Of a DNA stretch of 64,000 bases, positions 55,657 through 64,000 are shown in pieces (position 1 is the first letter of the stretch; every line of letters begins with the position of its first letter). The position numbers and the translations under genes were made by a program. This stretch comes from Lysinibacillus sp. FJAT-14745 (GTDB lineage: Bacteria > Bacillota > Bacilli > Bacillales_A > Planococcaceae): assembly GCF_001275675.1 (NCBI RefSeq), contig NZ_LITM01000002.1:714402-778401 (forward strand). The letters run 5' to 3'. A model generated the notes under the pieces. The model had not been told where the DNA came from. It saw only the letters and a program-made list of their open reading frames with translations, and did not search any database.

Positions 55657-56436
55657 TTAAAATTTCTTTTTCGCAATGAAACTTTGCATAGTAATAAGCA
55701 TCAATAAAACTAACAGCAGTGTTACTACAATATTGATGCCATACCAAGATCCCACATCACCTGACATTAGAATATTTGTTGCATACATACTATTACTAGC
55801 AGGATTCACAACGTCTATTAATGGATGTAGCCCAGCGATAAAACGACATATTAATAGGACAACGATACTTATTAGTGCTATAAAAGCAGGACTATTAAAA
55901 AATGTACTCATCATCGCAACAAACGTAATGATGAATAACAGCCAAACACAATAAAATGCTAATGCCCATAAAGCTTGTGGCATAGGAACAGTAGTAAATA
56001 AATACGCTGAATAGCCATAGGACACTGCATAGCCAAGAGCTATACATATAACAGCCAATATATAATGGATGATGATTTTACTATTTAAATAAGATGATAT
56101 CGATACTGGTCTTGTTAGGATAAATGCCATCATGCCATTTGCTTTCTCTCCTTGGATAATACTCATAGTGGCAACGACCAAAATAATAATGCCTAGCTGA
56201 TCAAACTGTGAATTTAATGTTGATGCAAGTACCTCCTGTCCCACAGGCTTTGCCATCGTAGGATCAATTATTATACCTTGAACACCACCAGCTGATTGTA
56301 AAATAACAGGTAAATAATACATCATAATCGGTTGTGTTAGCCCTAGTAAAATAAAGACGATTGGGAGCCACAATATTTTAAACTCCCTTGCCATTTGATG
56401 TACTTCTTTTTTGCTTAATTCGATAAAAGCATTCAT
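55657..56436 (-). CDS. ABC-2 type permease of the Ytr-like operon
   Basis: 259 aa with six or seven membrane segments. Starts ELSKKEVHQMAREFKILWLP; the central region has ATMSIIQGEKANGMMAFIL TRPVS-type export motif (split here by the family's GxxAFxLTRPVSI pattern). It follows the ATPase 56441-57343 closely. Export substrate unknown. Confidence 0.88.
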   Translation of the reverse strand: MNAFIELSKKEVHQMAREFKILWLPIVFILLGLTQPIMMYYLPVILQSAGGVQGIIIDPTMAKPVGQEVLASTLNSQFDQLGIIILVVATMSIIQGEKANGMMAFILTRPVSISSYLNSKIIIHYILAVICIALGYAVSYGYSAYLFTTVPMPQALWALAFYCVWLLFIITFVAMMSTFFNSPAFIALISIVVLLICRFIAGLHPLIDVVNPASNSMYATNILMSGDVGSWYGINIVVTLLLVLLMLITMQSFIAKKKF

Positions 56437-56440
56437 TCAC

Positions 56441-57343
56441 TTACACCACCAATTCTAAAAATATTTCTTCTAGATTTTCTTGAATACCCACTTCAAATTT
56501 AGTAAACATCACTTTTGAATCCAGTCCGTGCTGTATTAATCGATTAGCATCTATTTCTAAATTTTCAACGTGAATTTTGAAGCCATTTCCACAGCTTTCG
56601 ATTTTCTGCACATAAGATAATTGTTCAAGCATTGTTAACCATTGAAAATCTACCTTGCGAATCATTAAAAAGATAGCTGATTCTTGATGGCGCTCAAGTA
56701 ACTCTGATTTTGTAGCATCCTCTATTTTGTGACCATTTTTAATCATTACAAAGCGCTCACAAATTTCCTCCGCATCGCTCAATATATGCGTTGATATTAA
56801 AACTGTCGTTTCTTTTTTTATCTCTTGTAATAGATTTAACACTTCTCTTCTCCCTATTGGATCTAGCGCTGAAACCGGTTCATCCATAATCATCAAAGCT
56901 GGCTTATGCAACAATGCTTGTGCAATACCAAGGCGTTGCTTCATACCACCTGAAAATGTCCCGACATGAATATGTGCTTCTTTCCCTAATCCTACCTTTT
57001 CTAAAAGTAATGGAATTTCTTTCTGCAATTCATTTTTTGCTATGCCTGAAAGTGTTCCCATAAAGGACAATGTTTCAAATGCTGTCATCCATGAGAAAAA
57101 ATTAGGATACTGAGGTAAGTAACCAATTTGATTTTTCATAGATGAAATCTTTTGACCATCAAGAAGAATTTCCCCTTTGTCTGCATTCAGAATGTCGGCA
57201 ATGATTTGAATTAACGTGGATTTCCCCGCTCCATTCGGTCCAATTAATCCAACACACTCATTGGAATCAATGACCATTGAAAAATCATTCACGGCTGTTT
57301 TTTGTTTAAACTTTTTCATAATATTTTTAATCTCTAAGCGCAC
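56441..57343 (-). CDS. ABC ATPase, first of two in the Ytr-like operon
   Basis: 300 aa. GPNGAGKST (about 36), LPQYPNFFSWMTAFETL, TFSGGMKQRLGIAQALLHKP, LMIMDEPVSALDP and STHILSDAEEICER, then a C-terminal extension of about 90 residues. Overlaps the upstream 83-aa gene by 17 bases and the permease gene follows after 4 bases, so coupled translation is likely. Confidence 0.93.
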   Translation of the reverse strand: MRLEIKNIMKKFKQKTAVNDFSMVIDSNECVGLIGPNGAGKSTLIQIIADILNADKGEILLDGQKISSMKNQIGYLPQYPNFFSWMTAFETLSFMGTLSGIAKNELQKEIPLLLEKVGLGKEAHIHVGTFSGGMKQRLGIAQALLHKPALMIMDEPVSALDPIGRREVLNLLQEIKKETTVLISTHILSDAEEICERFVMIKNGHKIEDATKSELLERHQESAIFLMIRKVDFQWLTMLEQLSYVQKIESCGNGFKIHVENLEIDANRLIQHGLDSKVMFTKFEVGIQENLEEIFLELVV

Positions 57344-57578
57344 GTTTATTTACATCCTTCCTACCAATAATGAAGTATAGAACAGAACCAATTGAGTTAA
57401 AGAACACAATGATAATTGTCCACATCAGTACGTTTTCTCTCGTATCTCGGTGCCGATATAGATCAAATAAAGCAACCATGATTAGTACAAATCCTACGAA
57501 TAACAATGGCAAAATGATTGGAAGTATACTTGCCCAATCCAGTTGGCTTAAATCATCGAAACTATAGTGTAATTTCAT
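57327..57578 (-). CDS. Small PLDc_N-type two-segment membrane protein
   Basis: 83 aa, two membrane segments (about 18-38 and 51-71) with FDLYRHRDTRENVLMWTIII and NSIGSVLYFIIGRKD, as in phospholipase-D N-terminal-like (PLDc_N) proteins; no nuclease domain. First gene of the operon, 17-base overlap with the ATPase. Possibly a helper or sensor for the transporter. Confidence 0.82.
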   Translation of the reverse strand: MKLHYSFDDLSQLDWASILPIILPLLFVGFVLIMVALFDLYRHRDTRENVLMWTIIIVFFNSIGSVLYFIIGRKDVNKRALRD

Positions 57579-57595
57579 TCCTAAAACACCCTTTC

Positions 57596-57619
57596 GTTAT
57601 CATTATCGATAACGATAAC
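57596..57619. promoter_or_regulatory. 24-bp near-perfect operator palindrome
   Basis: Two GTTATCRTTATC halves in inverted orientation, differing at one base, lie between the divergent HTH gene and ABC operon. A related GATAAC element occurs at about 57698. It is 17 bases before the operon start codon, where a repressor would block transcription. Confidence 0.6.
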
Positions 57620-57754
57620 AGAAGATGCTAAAAATTTCATTACCTTTTTACTGTACATCTGTAAAAAATATATATAGTATATTAATTGATAATGTTCTCA
57701 TATTGATAACATTTGATTGCTTTCCTTGATTCCATCATATAGGAGGATCGTTTT

Positions 57755-58300
57755 ATGCGGAATAAAGCAGAGGTTTTAATGCACCCTGTGAGAATGAAAA
57801 TTTTACAAGCTCTAATGCACGATAAAGAAGAAGGCTTAAGCACTTTGGAGATGATTTCTATCATAAAGGATGTACCTCAAGCTACTTTGTATCGTCACAT
57901 CCAAATTTTAGTGGATGAAAACATCATAAAAATTGTGAAAGAGCGAAAAGTACGTTCTGTTACAGAAAAATTTTATGCAGTAAATGAAGGAGCAGCAAAA
58001 CTTAGTAAGGAGGATTGGTCACAACTAACAATCAAACAAAAGTTAAATTATGTTTCTTACTATCAATTAGGCTTACTATCTCAATATCAAAATTATTTAA
58101 ATTCATTTGATGAAGAAGAAAGACTTTCAGATTTAGCAACTTTTTCATTTCTTGATTTGACATTAACGACTGATCAATTTATGAGCTTTGAAAATGAATT
58201 GAACGATTTAATAATTAAATACTATAATATGGCCGACTCAAGCAAAGAAACCGAGACTGAGACAAAAACAATAGCTATAAATATTATTCCAAAACCTTAA
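57755..58300 (+). CDS. ArsR-like winged-helix regulator
   Basis: 181 aa. N-terminal winged HTH (MHPVRMKILQALMHDKEEGL, VPQATLYRHIQILVDENIIK, wing VRSVTEKFYAVNEGA), then a helical C-terminal domain. AGGAGG 8 bases before ATG. Divergent from the ABC operon with the palindrome between them: a candidate controller of that operon, which matters since the operon's own YtrA gene is broken. Confidence 0.85.
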   Translation: MRNKAEVLMHPVRMKILQALMHDKEEGLSTLEMISIIKDVPQATLYRHIQILVDENIIKIVKERKVRSVTEKFYAVNEGAAKLSKEDWSQLTIKQKLNYVSYYQLGLLSQYQNYLNSFDEEERLSDLATFSFLDLTLTTDQFMSFENELNDLIIKYYNMADSSKETETETKTIAINIIPKP

Positions 58301-58338
58301 AACCTTAATTATCATTTTTAAAGAAATGGAGAAGATTA

Positions 58339-59199
58339 ATGAAAAAAAGAAAATCAGTTGAAAACACACGAAAATTTATCATGATTGTAATAGGCGCTGT
58401 CATCGCAGCATATGCACTTGAAGCGGTATTAATTCCGAACGATGTCATTGATGGTGGTGTAACAGGCCTTAGTATTATGGGAGCACACCTCTTTGGTATT
58501 CCATTAGGCGTACTGCTCTTTGTTTTAAACATTCCGTTTATTTATATTGGCTACAAACAAGTAGGTAAAACTTTTGCATTGATGAGTTGTGCTGGGATAG
58601 CAGCTCTATCTATTTCCACAGCGCTTATGCACGATGTTAAAACAATTTTAGGTCCTAATGACCCACTACTAGTTGTTTTATCTGGTGGTATGTTACTAGG
58701 TGTTGGGATTGGGCTTGTCTTACGTAACGGTGGCGCTTTGGATGGCTCTGAGGTCTTAGCCGTGCTACTATCACGTAAGATTCCGTTTTCAGTCGGGGAT
58801 ATTATATTATTTATTAATGCCTTTATTTTCTTAGGGGCAAGCTTTATTTTTGGCTTAGAAAGCGCATTATACTCAGCTGTAACGTATTATATTGCGAAAA
58901 ACGTTATCGATATTATCCAAGATGGTTTAGAAAAATCAAAAGACGTTCGTGTTGTTAGTGCGAAGTCAGAGGAGATTGGAGATGCGATTCAAGCTCGTTT
59001 AGGACGAGGTGTTACATATACTAAAGGGCGAGGCGGTTTCTCTAATGAACCCACTGAAATTTTAAACTGTGTTATTAACCGTATGGAAGAAAATAAGATT
59101 GTTTCGATTATTAAAGATATCGATGAAAGTGCTTTTGTCGTCATTTCTGATGTTTCAGAAGTACGCGGTGGTAACTTCAAAAAACGTGATATCCACTAA
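58339..59199 (+). CDS. YitT family membrane protein (DUF161 + DUF2179)
   Basis: 286 aa. Membrane part with LEAVLIPNDVIDGGVTGLSI and GGMLLGVGIGLVLRNGGALD (the GSSGG-like turn is GGALDGSE), and a soluble DUF2179 domain (RGVTYTKGRGGFSNEP, ISDVSEVRGGNF). Paralogue of the gene at 14464-15279 with the same domain order. 38 bases after the HTH gene, probably in one transcript. Role unknown. Confidence 0.92.
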   Translation: MKKRKSVENTRKFIMIVIGAVIAAYALEAVLIPNDVIDGGVTGLSIMGAHLFGIPLGVLLFVLNIPFIYIGYKQVGKTFALMSCAGIAALSISTALMHDVKTILGPNDPLLVVLSGGMLLGVGIGLVLRNGGALDGSEVLAVLLSRKIPFSVGDIILFINAFIFLGASFIFGLESALYSAVTYYIAKNVIDIIQDGLEKSKDVRVVSAKSEEIGDAIQARLGRGVTYTKGRGGFSNEPTEILNCVINRMEENKIVSIIKDIDESAFVVISDVSEVRGGNFKKRDIH

Positions 59200-59230
59200 A
59201 TAAAAGGTAAGAAAGTAAGTCGTTCATAAG

Positions 59231-59278
59231 CTGCACCCCAATTGTTAGATATCTAACAGTTGTAGGTGCAGTATTTTT
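59231..59278 (+). terminator. Terminator of the HTH-yitT transcript
   Basis: CTGCACC/GGTGCAG outer and GTTAGATATCTAAC inner stem, followed by a T-rich tail. Confidence 0.75.
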
Positions 59279-59407
59279 TATGACTAAATTCACAGTTGAA
59301 GATACATTACGATTGGTTTAGCGTACTTTAACAGGGGGCCAACATGGCTGAAGTCAATTGAACTAAACTAAGATCGCTAACTTTTAGAAAGAGGAGTTAT
59401 CAAAACT

Positions 59408-59973
59408 TTAGCTTTTCTTCTCCATGACACTAATGCCAATGCCCATAAATACGACTGTCATAAATGATAGTAGCCTTAAAGGGTCACACCTTTTAAAATC
59501 TCTAAACCATATATGATTGGCGAAATATAAAATAAAGCTAATATTACTTTAGAAGAAACGATTTCTAATGGCCAGTAAGTACCACCTAGCATCGCAAATG
59601 GTACTGCAATGCACGCCATCACTGTATTAAATTTACTAGGTGTATTCGTAATTGAGGCGATAAATATGGATAGTGCAATGATACACAATAGATATGGTAT
59701 GACTGCAATTAAACTAGCTACAAACCCTCCGTAAAACTCTACACCAACGCCAAAATAAAAAATGCAAAATACTAATACGATTTGAAGATAGCCTACTAAA
59801 AACGCATAAGCTAGATTGGCGGTATATACTTCCCATTTACTAACACTTGAATCCGTTAAACGATTCCAAATACCATTTCTACGCTCCATGACGATATGAT
59901 TGACACCGTTGGCTACCGTATAAATAACTATAAACAGTGCAAAGCCAAATAGAGTTGAAGTCCGGAATCCCAT
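59408..59973 (-). pseudogene. ABC-2 permease, 5'-truncated and frameshifted
   Basis: The main frame (59476-59973) reads as the middle/C-terminal part of an ABC-2 exporter: GVNHIVMERRNGIWNRLTDS, CIAVPFAMLGGTYWPLEIVS, FYISPIIYGLEILKGV. After its stop, another frame gives PLRLLSFMTVVFMGIGISV then MEKKS and stop (59408), the usual tail of these permeases. Upstream the frame is closed by a stop directly before the ATG. About 200 N-terminal residues are missing, and no partner ATPase is adjacent. Confidence 0.8.
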
Positions 59974-60089
59974 TTAAATCCTTTTTCGGAAGATAAAATA
60001 TTTCATAGATAGACTCCACCCTATTCTATTATTTTCAACTTATTATACATCTCTAATTCCTTAAAATGTCTTGATTTACAAATATCAAT

Positions 60090-60131
60090 AAAAAACACTA
60101 GACATAATCATCAACATGTCTAGCGTTTTTT
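60090..60131. terminator. Bidirectional terminator
   Basis: AAAAAACACTAGACAT/ATGTCTAGCGTTTTTT (one mismatch). Confidence 0.8.
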
Positions 60132-60257
60132 GCCATTAGAGCGTGTCAACTCATATTTAGTGAACATCTTACTCGCTCTATAGTTTCATATACATAACTG
60201 TCCATTTTCTGAGGAATTTGGTGACATTTAGGAAACTGTCCGTTATTAAGCTTTCTT

Positions 60258-61094
60258 TTATTTTCTCTTGTTCTCCAGCCTTTTAGCTAAATCATTAAAG
60301 TCTTGGATTACTTCTCGCATTGTTGATTTTTTCACTAACGAAATTCCCTTTTGAATCGATTTAGATGCTTCTTCAAGTTTATTTGCTTTGATTTGGGCAT
60401 CTGCAAGGCAATACCAAAAATACCAGGCATCCATTTCTGAAATTTTTTCGTTATAAAACTTTTCAATCTTCGGATAGTATTTGGAATATAATTCTTCATC
60501 ATAAACCAACTTTTCACCATTCCATTTAAGTACATCTATTAAATAACTATCACCAATATACATTTGCCAAACAGCTATTCCGACTTTTTGCTTTTCATTC
60601 ACAAAGTCAATTTTATGATAAGGAACATCAGCAATTTTTTTGAATGAGTTATCAACCCATTGAAAAACTTGAAGTTCACTTCCTATTGCTGCACCAATTG
60701 TCACACCGAATAAATATTCTTTTATACCATCGCCAGTAATATCTGCTAAACCGGAAAAATCCAAATCGACTCCTTGAATTTTTGTTTCCCAAATTTTTCT
60801 CCAATCAGTATTGTCTTTTTTTAGCACTATCGATCCAAACTGGGAAGGTTGATCTTTTACTTTAAATTCATAAGTAAAGATTATTTCTTTCTGTCCATCG
60901 TGGTCAAAGTCATAGAGTTGAATTGGCAGTGTAGAGAAAGGATTTTCAGGACTTATAAGCGATGAGTTCGCAGGCATGAATCTGCTAACGATTTTCATTA
61001 AGTCTTCTTTCTGGTTCTCGTTAGCGTGAACAACTATTGGACTAAAGTTAACTGCCACGAGTAACAATAATGTAAGTAGCATTATTTTCTTCAT
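60258..61094 (-). CDS. Secreted FG-GAP/VCBS-like protein
   Basis: About 278 aa from ATG 61094 (GAGGGG 9 bases upstream). Signal peptide (MKK, hydrophobic core, cleavage near VHANEN). Two blade-like motifs: LYDFDHDGQKEIIFTYEFK and LADITGDGIKEYLFGVTIG, with D-x-D-x-D/G-D-G calcium-binding-type loops. The C-terminal part is helical with a TPR-like pair (ADAQIKANKLEEASKSIQKG). Extracellular; function unknown. Confidence 0.75.
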   Translation of the reverse strand: MKKIMLLTLLLLVAVNFSPIVVHANENQKEDLMKIVSRFMPANSSLISPENPFSTLPIQLYDFDHDGQKEIIFTYEFKVKDQPSQFGSIVLKKDNTDWRKIWETKIQGVDLDFSGLADITGDGIKEYLFGVTIGAAIGSELQVFQWVDNSFKKIADVPYHKIDFVNEKQKVGIAVWQMYIGDSYLIDVLKWNGEKLVYDEELYSKYYPKIEKFYNEKISEMDAWYFWYCLADAQIKANKLEEASKSIQKGISLVKKSTMREVIQDFNDLAKRLENKRK

Positions 61095-61302
61095 CCACAT
61101 GTCCCCTCTTTTTACCAGAGATCAAAGATTGTAATTCCCATGTAGTATGGGCTTATTTAGAAAAGTAATGCTTCAGCAAACTTGCCCCGATAGCTAACAT
61201 TTCATAAATTTTGAACAATCATTGAATTACAACAAGGAAGTCGAATACCTGTAGGATGGACTTGCCCTATTTAAGTTTACTATTCACCGTCTCTCTAAAA
61301 AG

Positions 61303-61337
61303 AAAGAGCTGTTTACACTAAAACAGCCCTCTTTTTT
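61303..61337. terminator. Rho-independent terminator
   Basis: AAAGAGCTGTTT/AAACAGCCCTCTTT-type stem (one bulge) with TTTTTT; no gene lies between it and 61094, so it may belong to a lost neighbour. Confidence 0.6.
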
Positions 61338-61512
61338 AGGCAAATTAATTTTCTGCAATAATAGCCGACTTGATTTTGATTGCCGATTCTTTTTAAGTTT
61401 TTTACTATAATGAGGTGACAAGCTTTCCTCATATTTTCATCTAGTCTATCTTTTGACGATTTATCTAATTTCCTTTAGGCTTAATTTAAAACGTTTTACA
61501 AAGGAGTATTAT

Positions 61513-61818
61513 ATGGATATATTTATCGCAAGTAATCGCCAACTACCTATTCGTTATTACGTCAATGAAGCGATTTGGATTCGTCGCGGTGGCTGTACAA
61601 AACATCCTCAAATGACATTACCGTTTTTTGTCGAGGTTGAAATTAAAAACAGTGTAAACTTAAAAATAATAATCGAATATATTTATGAATTTCAACGACA
61701 ATATAAACAGACAGAAATTCAAATACTAATAAAAGACACAAATATTTTAGCTACTATTCAAGAGAAACTAACTAACAATACGTTAACCAATCACACAATC
61801 ACGATTCAGCAGTTGTAA
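61513..61818 (+). CDS. Small hypothetical protein
   Basis: 101 aa from ATG 61513, 7 bases after AAAGGAG. Begins MDIFIASNRQLPIRYYVN and contains VEVEIKNSVNLKIIIEYIYE; mixed alpha/beta, no membrane segment or signal. I do not recognise a family. It converges with the histidine kinase gene, overlapping it by 20 bases. Confidence 0.6.
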   Translation: MDIFIASNRQLPIRYYVNEAIWIRRGGCTKHPQMTLPFFVEVEIKNSVNLKIIIEYIYEFQRQYKQTEIQILIKDTNILATIQEKLTNNTLTNHTITIQQL

Positions 61819-63322
61819 CCGGTAACACAATAATAAACTGCAACATACTATCTGCATATTTTGCGTTTATTTTGCCTCCGTGCAGTTCAATAATATTCTT
61901 AGCAATTGCAAGTCCAAGCCCTGAACCTTCTGCAACGCTTGTTCTAGATTGGTCCTTTTTATAAAATCGCTCAAATAAGTTCATGAGTTCTTCGGATGTA
62001 AATTCATCACTTTCATTTGCAACACTGATATGAATATTGCCTTCCTTTCTTTCAAGGGAAACAAAAATCTTACCATTACCGGTACTATATTTAACGGCAT
62101 TTATTAGTAAATTATCAAAAACCCTGACAATTTTTTCAGAATCGACCGTGGCAAAGATGCGTTCCTCTGAGAAACTTTTTATAAATGAACGATGATTTTC
62201 CTCTGCCTGCGGGATTAACTCCTCAATTAATTGATCGAGAAGCTCATTGATACATACCTTTTGTTGCTCAAGGACAATGCTTTCATTCGTTAGTTTCGTA
62301 TATTCAAATAAATCATCAATCAGTTTTTTTAATTGTTCGGATTTTGAAAAAGCAATCTTTAGATACTCATCATACTGCTCCTTTGTTTCATACCTCTCAT
62401 CTCTTAATAATCGTAAATAGCCCATAATCGAGGTAAGCGGTGTCCGTAAGTCGTGTGATACATTGGTGATTAATTCACTTTTTTGTTTTTCAATTTTTCG
62501 TTCCATTTCAATACTTGTCATAATTGCTTCGGCCATATGATTTACATTGTCTGTTAATACAGCAATCTCATCCTGCCCTTTTTTCTTAATGCGATAGGCT
62601 AAATTTCCTTTAGCGATTTCCATAACCCCCTCCGCCAACACCTCAATTTGATTCATTTTTCGTTTCGTTATATAGAAGAATGAAAAGGTAAATATAATAA
62701 TTGCACTAAATAATGGGATAAGGCCATCATTCGAACTTGCGATAACCATCCCCTCAGGAATACCACTGACAAACAAATATAAGTTTTTATCTTCTATAAT
62801 TAAAGGATAAAATGAAATGAATTCTTGCCTAATTTGCTCGATTGCTGGTATCTCATAATTATAGAGTGGATGGTTAATCGCGAAATCCATTACATTCCGA
62901 ATCTTATAATGCAAATTGATTTGTTCCTCTTCCACTTGCTTTGTTTTGTATAAAACCTTTCCATTCTCATCGGTAACGATTACTTTTAATGCACTTTGTT
63001 TCATTTCAAATTTTAAATTTTCTGATTCAATCATTTGCTGTATTGCTTCTAAACTATTTTCATTGCTGGCTAGATCCGCGGCACGCTGCGCTTGATAATT
63101 TATTTCCTGCATCCCATGACTATAATCAATCTTAACTGTTGGGTTGATATTCAAAGCAAACGAAAGTGCGGCTTTTGCTCCAAGTAAACCTAAAAATGCA
63201 CAAAGAATAAAAGTCGTCAATAGTTGAATTCTAATGCTTCGCCGAACTTTTGTTATAGCAGTTACAATGAACATTTTTAGTTTGTTTAATAAGAAAAGTA
63301 ATGGCTTAATGATCTTTCTCAA
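61799..63322 (-). CDS. Membrane sensor histidine kinase (VanS-like)
   Basis: 507 aa. Membrane segment 1 (about 33-52), extracytoplasmic sensor (about 53-190), segment 2 (about 192-212), HAMP (213-268), HisKA with phospho-His in LITNVSHDLRTPL (about 290) and HATPase_c with N-box FDNLLINAVKYS and GSGLGLAIAKNII. Overlaps the regulator gene by 17 bases. Type resembles VanS/YcbM-like kinases for cell-envelope signals; ligand unknown. Confidence 0.93.
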   Translation of the reverse strand: MRKIIKPLLFLLNKLKMFIVTAITKVRRSIRIQLLTTFILCAFLGLLGAKAALSFALNINPTVKIDYSHGMQEINYQAQRAADLASNENSLEAIQQMIESENLKFEMKQSALKVIVTDENGKVLYKTKQVEEEQINLHYKIRNVMDFAINHPLYNYEIPAIEQIRQEFISFYPLIIEDKNLYLFVSGIPEGMVIASSNDGLIPLFSAIIIFTFSFFYITKRKMNQIEVLAEGVMEIAKGNLAYRIKKKGQDEIAVLTDNVNHMAEAIMTSIEMERKIEKQKSELITNVSHDLRTPLTSIMGYLRLLRDERYETKEQYDEYLKIAFSKSEQLKKLIDDLFEYTKLTNESIVLEQQKVCINELLDQLIEELIPQAEENHRSFIKSFSEERIFATVDSEKIVRVFDNLLINAVKYSTGNGKIFVSLERKEGNIHISVANESDEFTSEELMNLFERFYKKDQSRTSVAEGSGLGLAIAKNIIELHGGKINAKYADSMLQFIIVLPVTTAES

Positions 63323-64000
63323 TTTTATAACCTACTCCCCATACGGTTTTAATATATTGAGGATTTCTTGGATTTGTCTCAATTCTTTCTCGAATTTTAC
63401 GAATATGTACCATAACCGTATTTTCAGACTGTATAGCCTCTTCCTTCCAAACCTTTTCATAAATTTGCTCAGCACTCATCACAATGCCTTTATTTCTTGC
63501 AAGTAATTCAAGAATTGAAAACTCCCTTGGCGTAAGCTTCACTTTTACATTGTTGACGATTACTTCATGTGTGTCAGTATTAATTCGCAGATCACCAATC
63601 TCTATCTCATTTTCGTTCATCCTTTCCAGTTGATTCATTTTGATATATCTACGAAGCTGAGATTTTATGCGCGCAATTAGCTCTAAAGGGTTAAAGGGCT
63701 TTGTTACATAGTCATCTGCCCCCAAAGTTAATCCAGTAATTTTATCCATATCCTGTGTTTTTGCAGACAGCATAATAATTGGCATCTCGGCAATTTCCCT
63801 CACCTTCATACACATCTCAATGCCATCCACATTCGGCATCATAATATCTAAGACAATTAAATGTACTTTATGTTTCTTTAAAAGATTTAAGCCCTCCTCT
63901 CCATCACTTGCTTCTAGAATATCGTAGCCTTCATTTTTTAAATAAATGGCAATAAGATTTCTAATCTCTTTTTCATCATCAACGATCAGTATTGTTTCTT
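63306..64000 (-). CDS. OmpR-family response regulator (VanR-like), N-terminus beyond the window
   Basis: The frame stays open from 63842 to the window edge: ETILIVDDEKEIRNLIAIYL with DDE, phospho-Asp in LIVLDIMMPNVDG, Thr in MLSAKT and Lys in YVTKPF, then the winged-helix output domain (LTPREFSILELLARN, NTVMVHIRKIRERIE). Only one to three residues should be missing. Regulator partner of the kinase at 61799-63322. Confidence 0.93.
   Translation of the reverse strand, partial: ETILIVDDEKEIRNLIAIYLKNEGYDILEASDGEEGLNLLKKHKVHLIVLDIMMPNVDGIEMCMKVREIAEMPIIMLSAKTQDMDKITGLTLGADDYVTKPFNPLELIARIKSQLRRYIKMNQLERMNENEIEIGDLRINTDTHEVIVNNVKVKLTPREFSILELLARNKGIVMSAEQIYEKVWKEEAIQSENTVMVHIRKIRERIETNPRNPQYIKTVWGVGYKIEKDH

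Overview
The window looks like a chromosomal segment of a low-G+C Gram-positive, spore-former-type bacterium in Bacillaceae/Planococcaceae, most like Lysinibacillus. The reasons are strong AGGAGG ribosome binding sites, AT-rich spacers, many Bacillus-type families (YitT, DUF1980/permease pair, YtrA-type GntR, MmcQ/YjbR, DUF2087) and three methyl-accepting chemotaxis proteins. The genus is inferred from gene content, not from a marker gene. No rRNA, tRNA or CRISPR array was seen.

Layout. 0-3.4 kb: a lone tyrosine integrase, a coiled-coil gene, and a deletion scar joining the remains of phnE to the tail of a 5'-nucleotidase. 3.4-9.3 kb: a GNAT gene and an ABC-F ATPase behind a leader peptide plus terminator (a likely antibiotic-sensing attenuator), then a Cache chemoreceptor and an AbrB-family membrane protein. 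9.3-13.4 kb: a LytTR regulator/DUF3021/ABC-2 exporter operon with two direct repeats exactly 21 bp apart, then a DUF2087 regulator and a GIY-YIG-like gene. 13.5-16.7 kb: a 21-bp repeat array, MmcQ/YjbR, YitT and an M48 protease. 16.9-23.6 kb: an operon of ABC ATPase, binding lipoprotein, Fe(III)/aminoethylphosphonate-type permease, metallo-beta-lactamase-fold protein and a secreted CYTH-like protein, divergent from a LysR gene. 23.6-28.6 kb: an ascorbate-type PTS (EIIA, EIIB, EIIC), then a BMP-family lipoprotein translationally coupled to a chemoreceptor.

28.7-36.2 kb: an SDR remnant cut off by a 45-unit, indel-free 21-bp array, then a module of fused ABC ATPase-permease, HExxH lipoprotein, response regulator and histidine kinase, preceded by three 11-bp-phased direct repeats. 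36.5-38.5 kb: a YraQ/UPF0718-type permease and a frameshifted DUF1980 partner. 38.6-44.7 kb: ethanolamine ammonia-lyase (eutB, eutC) with the EutW-type sensor kinase and a EutV-type regulator whose RNA-binding ANTAR domain is lost, although a terminator still stands ahead of eutB. 45-53 kb: EamA transporter/LysR pair, VOC and MaoC genes, several decayed genes, an FFPG-repeat protein, an IS3-type remnant and a large carboxylate-type transporter. 53-60 kb: a YtrA-type ABC operon whose GntR gene carries a nonsense codon, a divergent HTH regulator and a second YitT. 60-64 kb: an FG-GAP-like secreted protein, a small orphan gene and a VanR/VanS-like two-component system running off the right edge.

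Themes: gene decay is common (at least ten broken genes). Envelope sensing and export modules each come with their own regulator. Two loci 15 kb apart carry the same phased 9-mer (TGMTCRGGT every 21 bp), which I find the most unexplained structure here.
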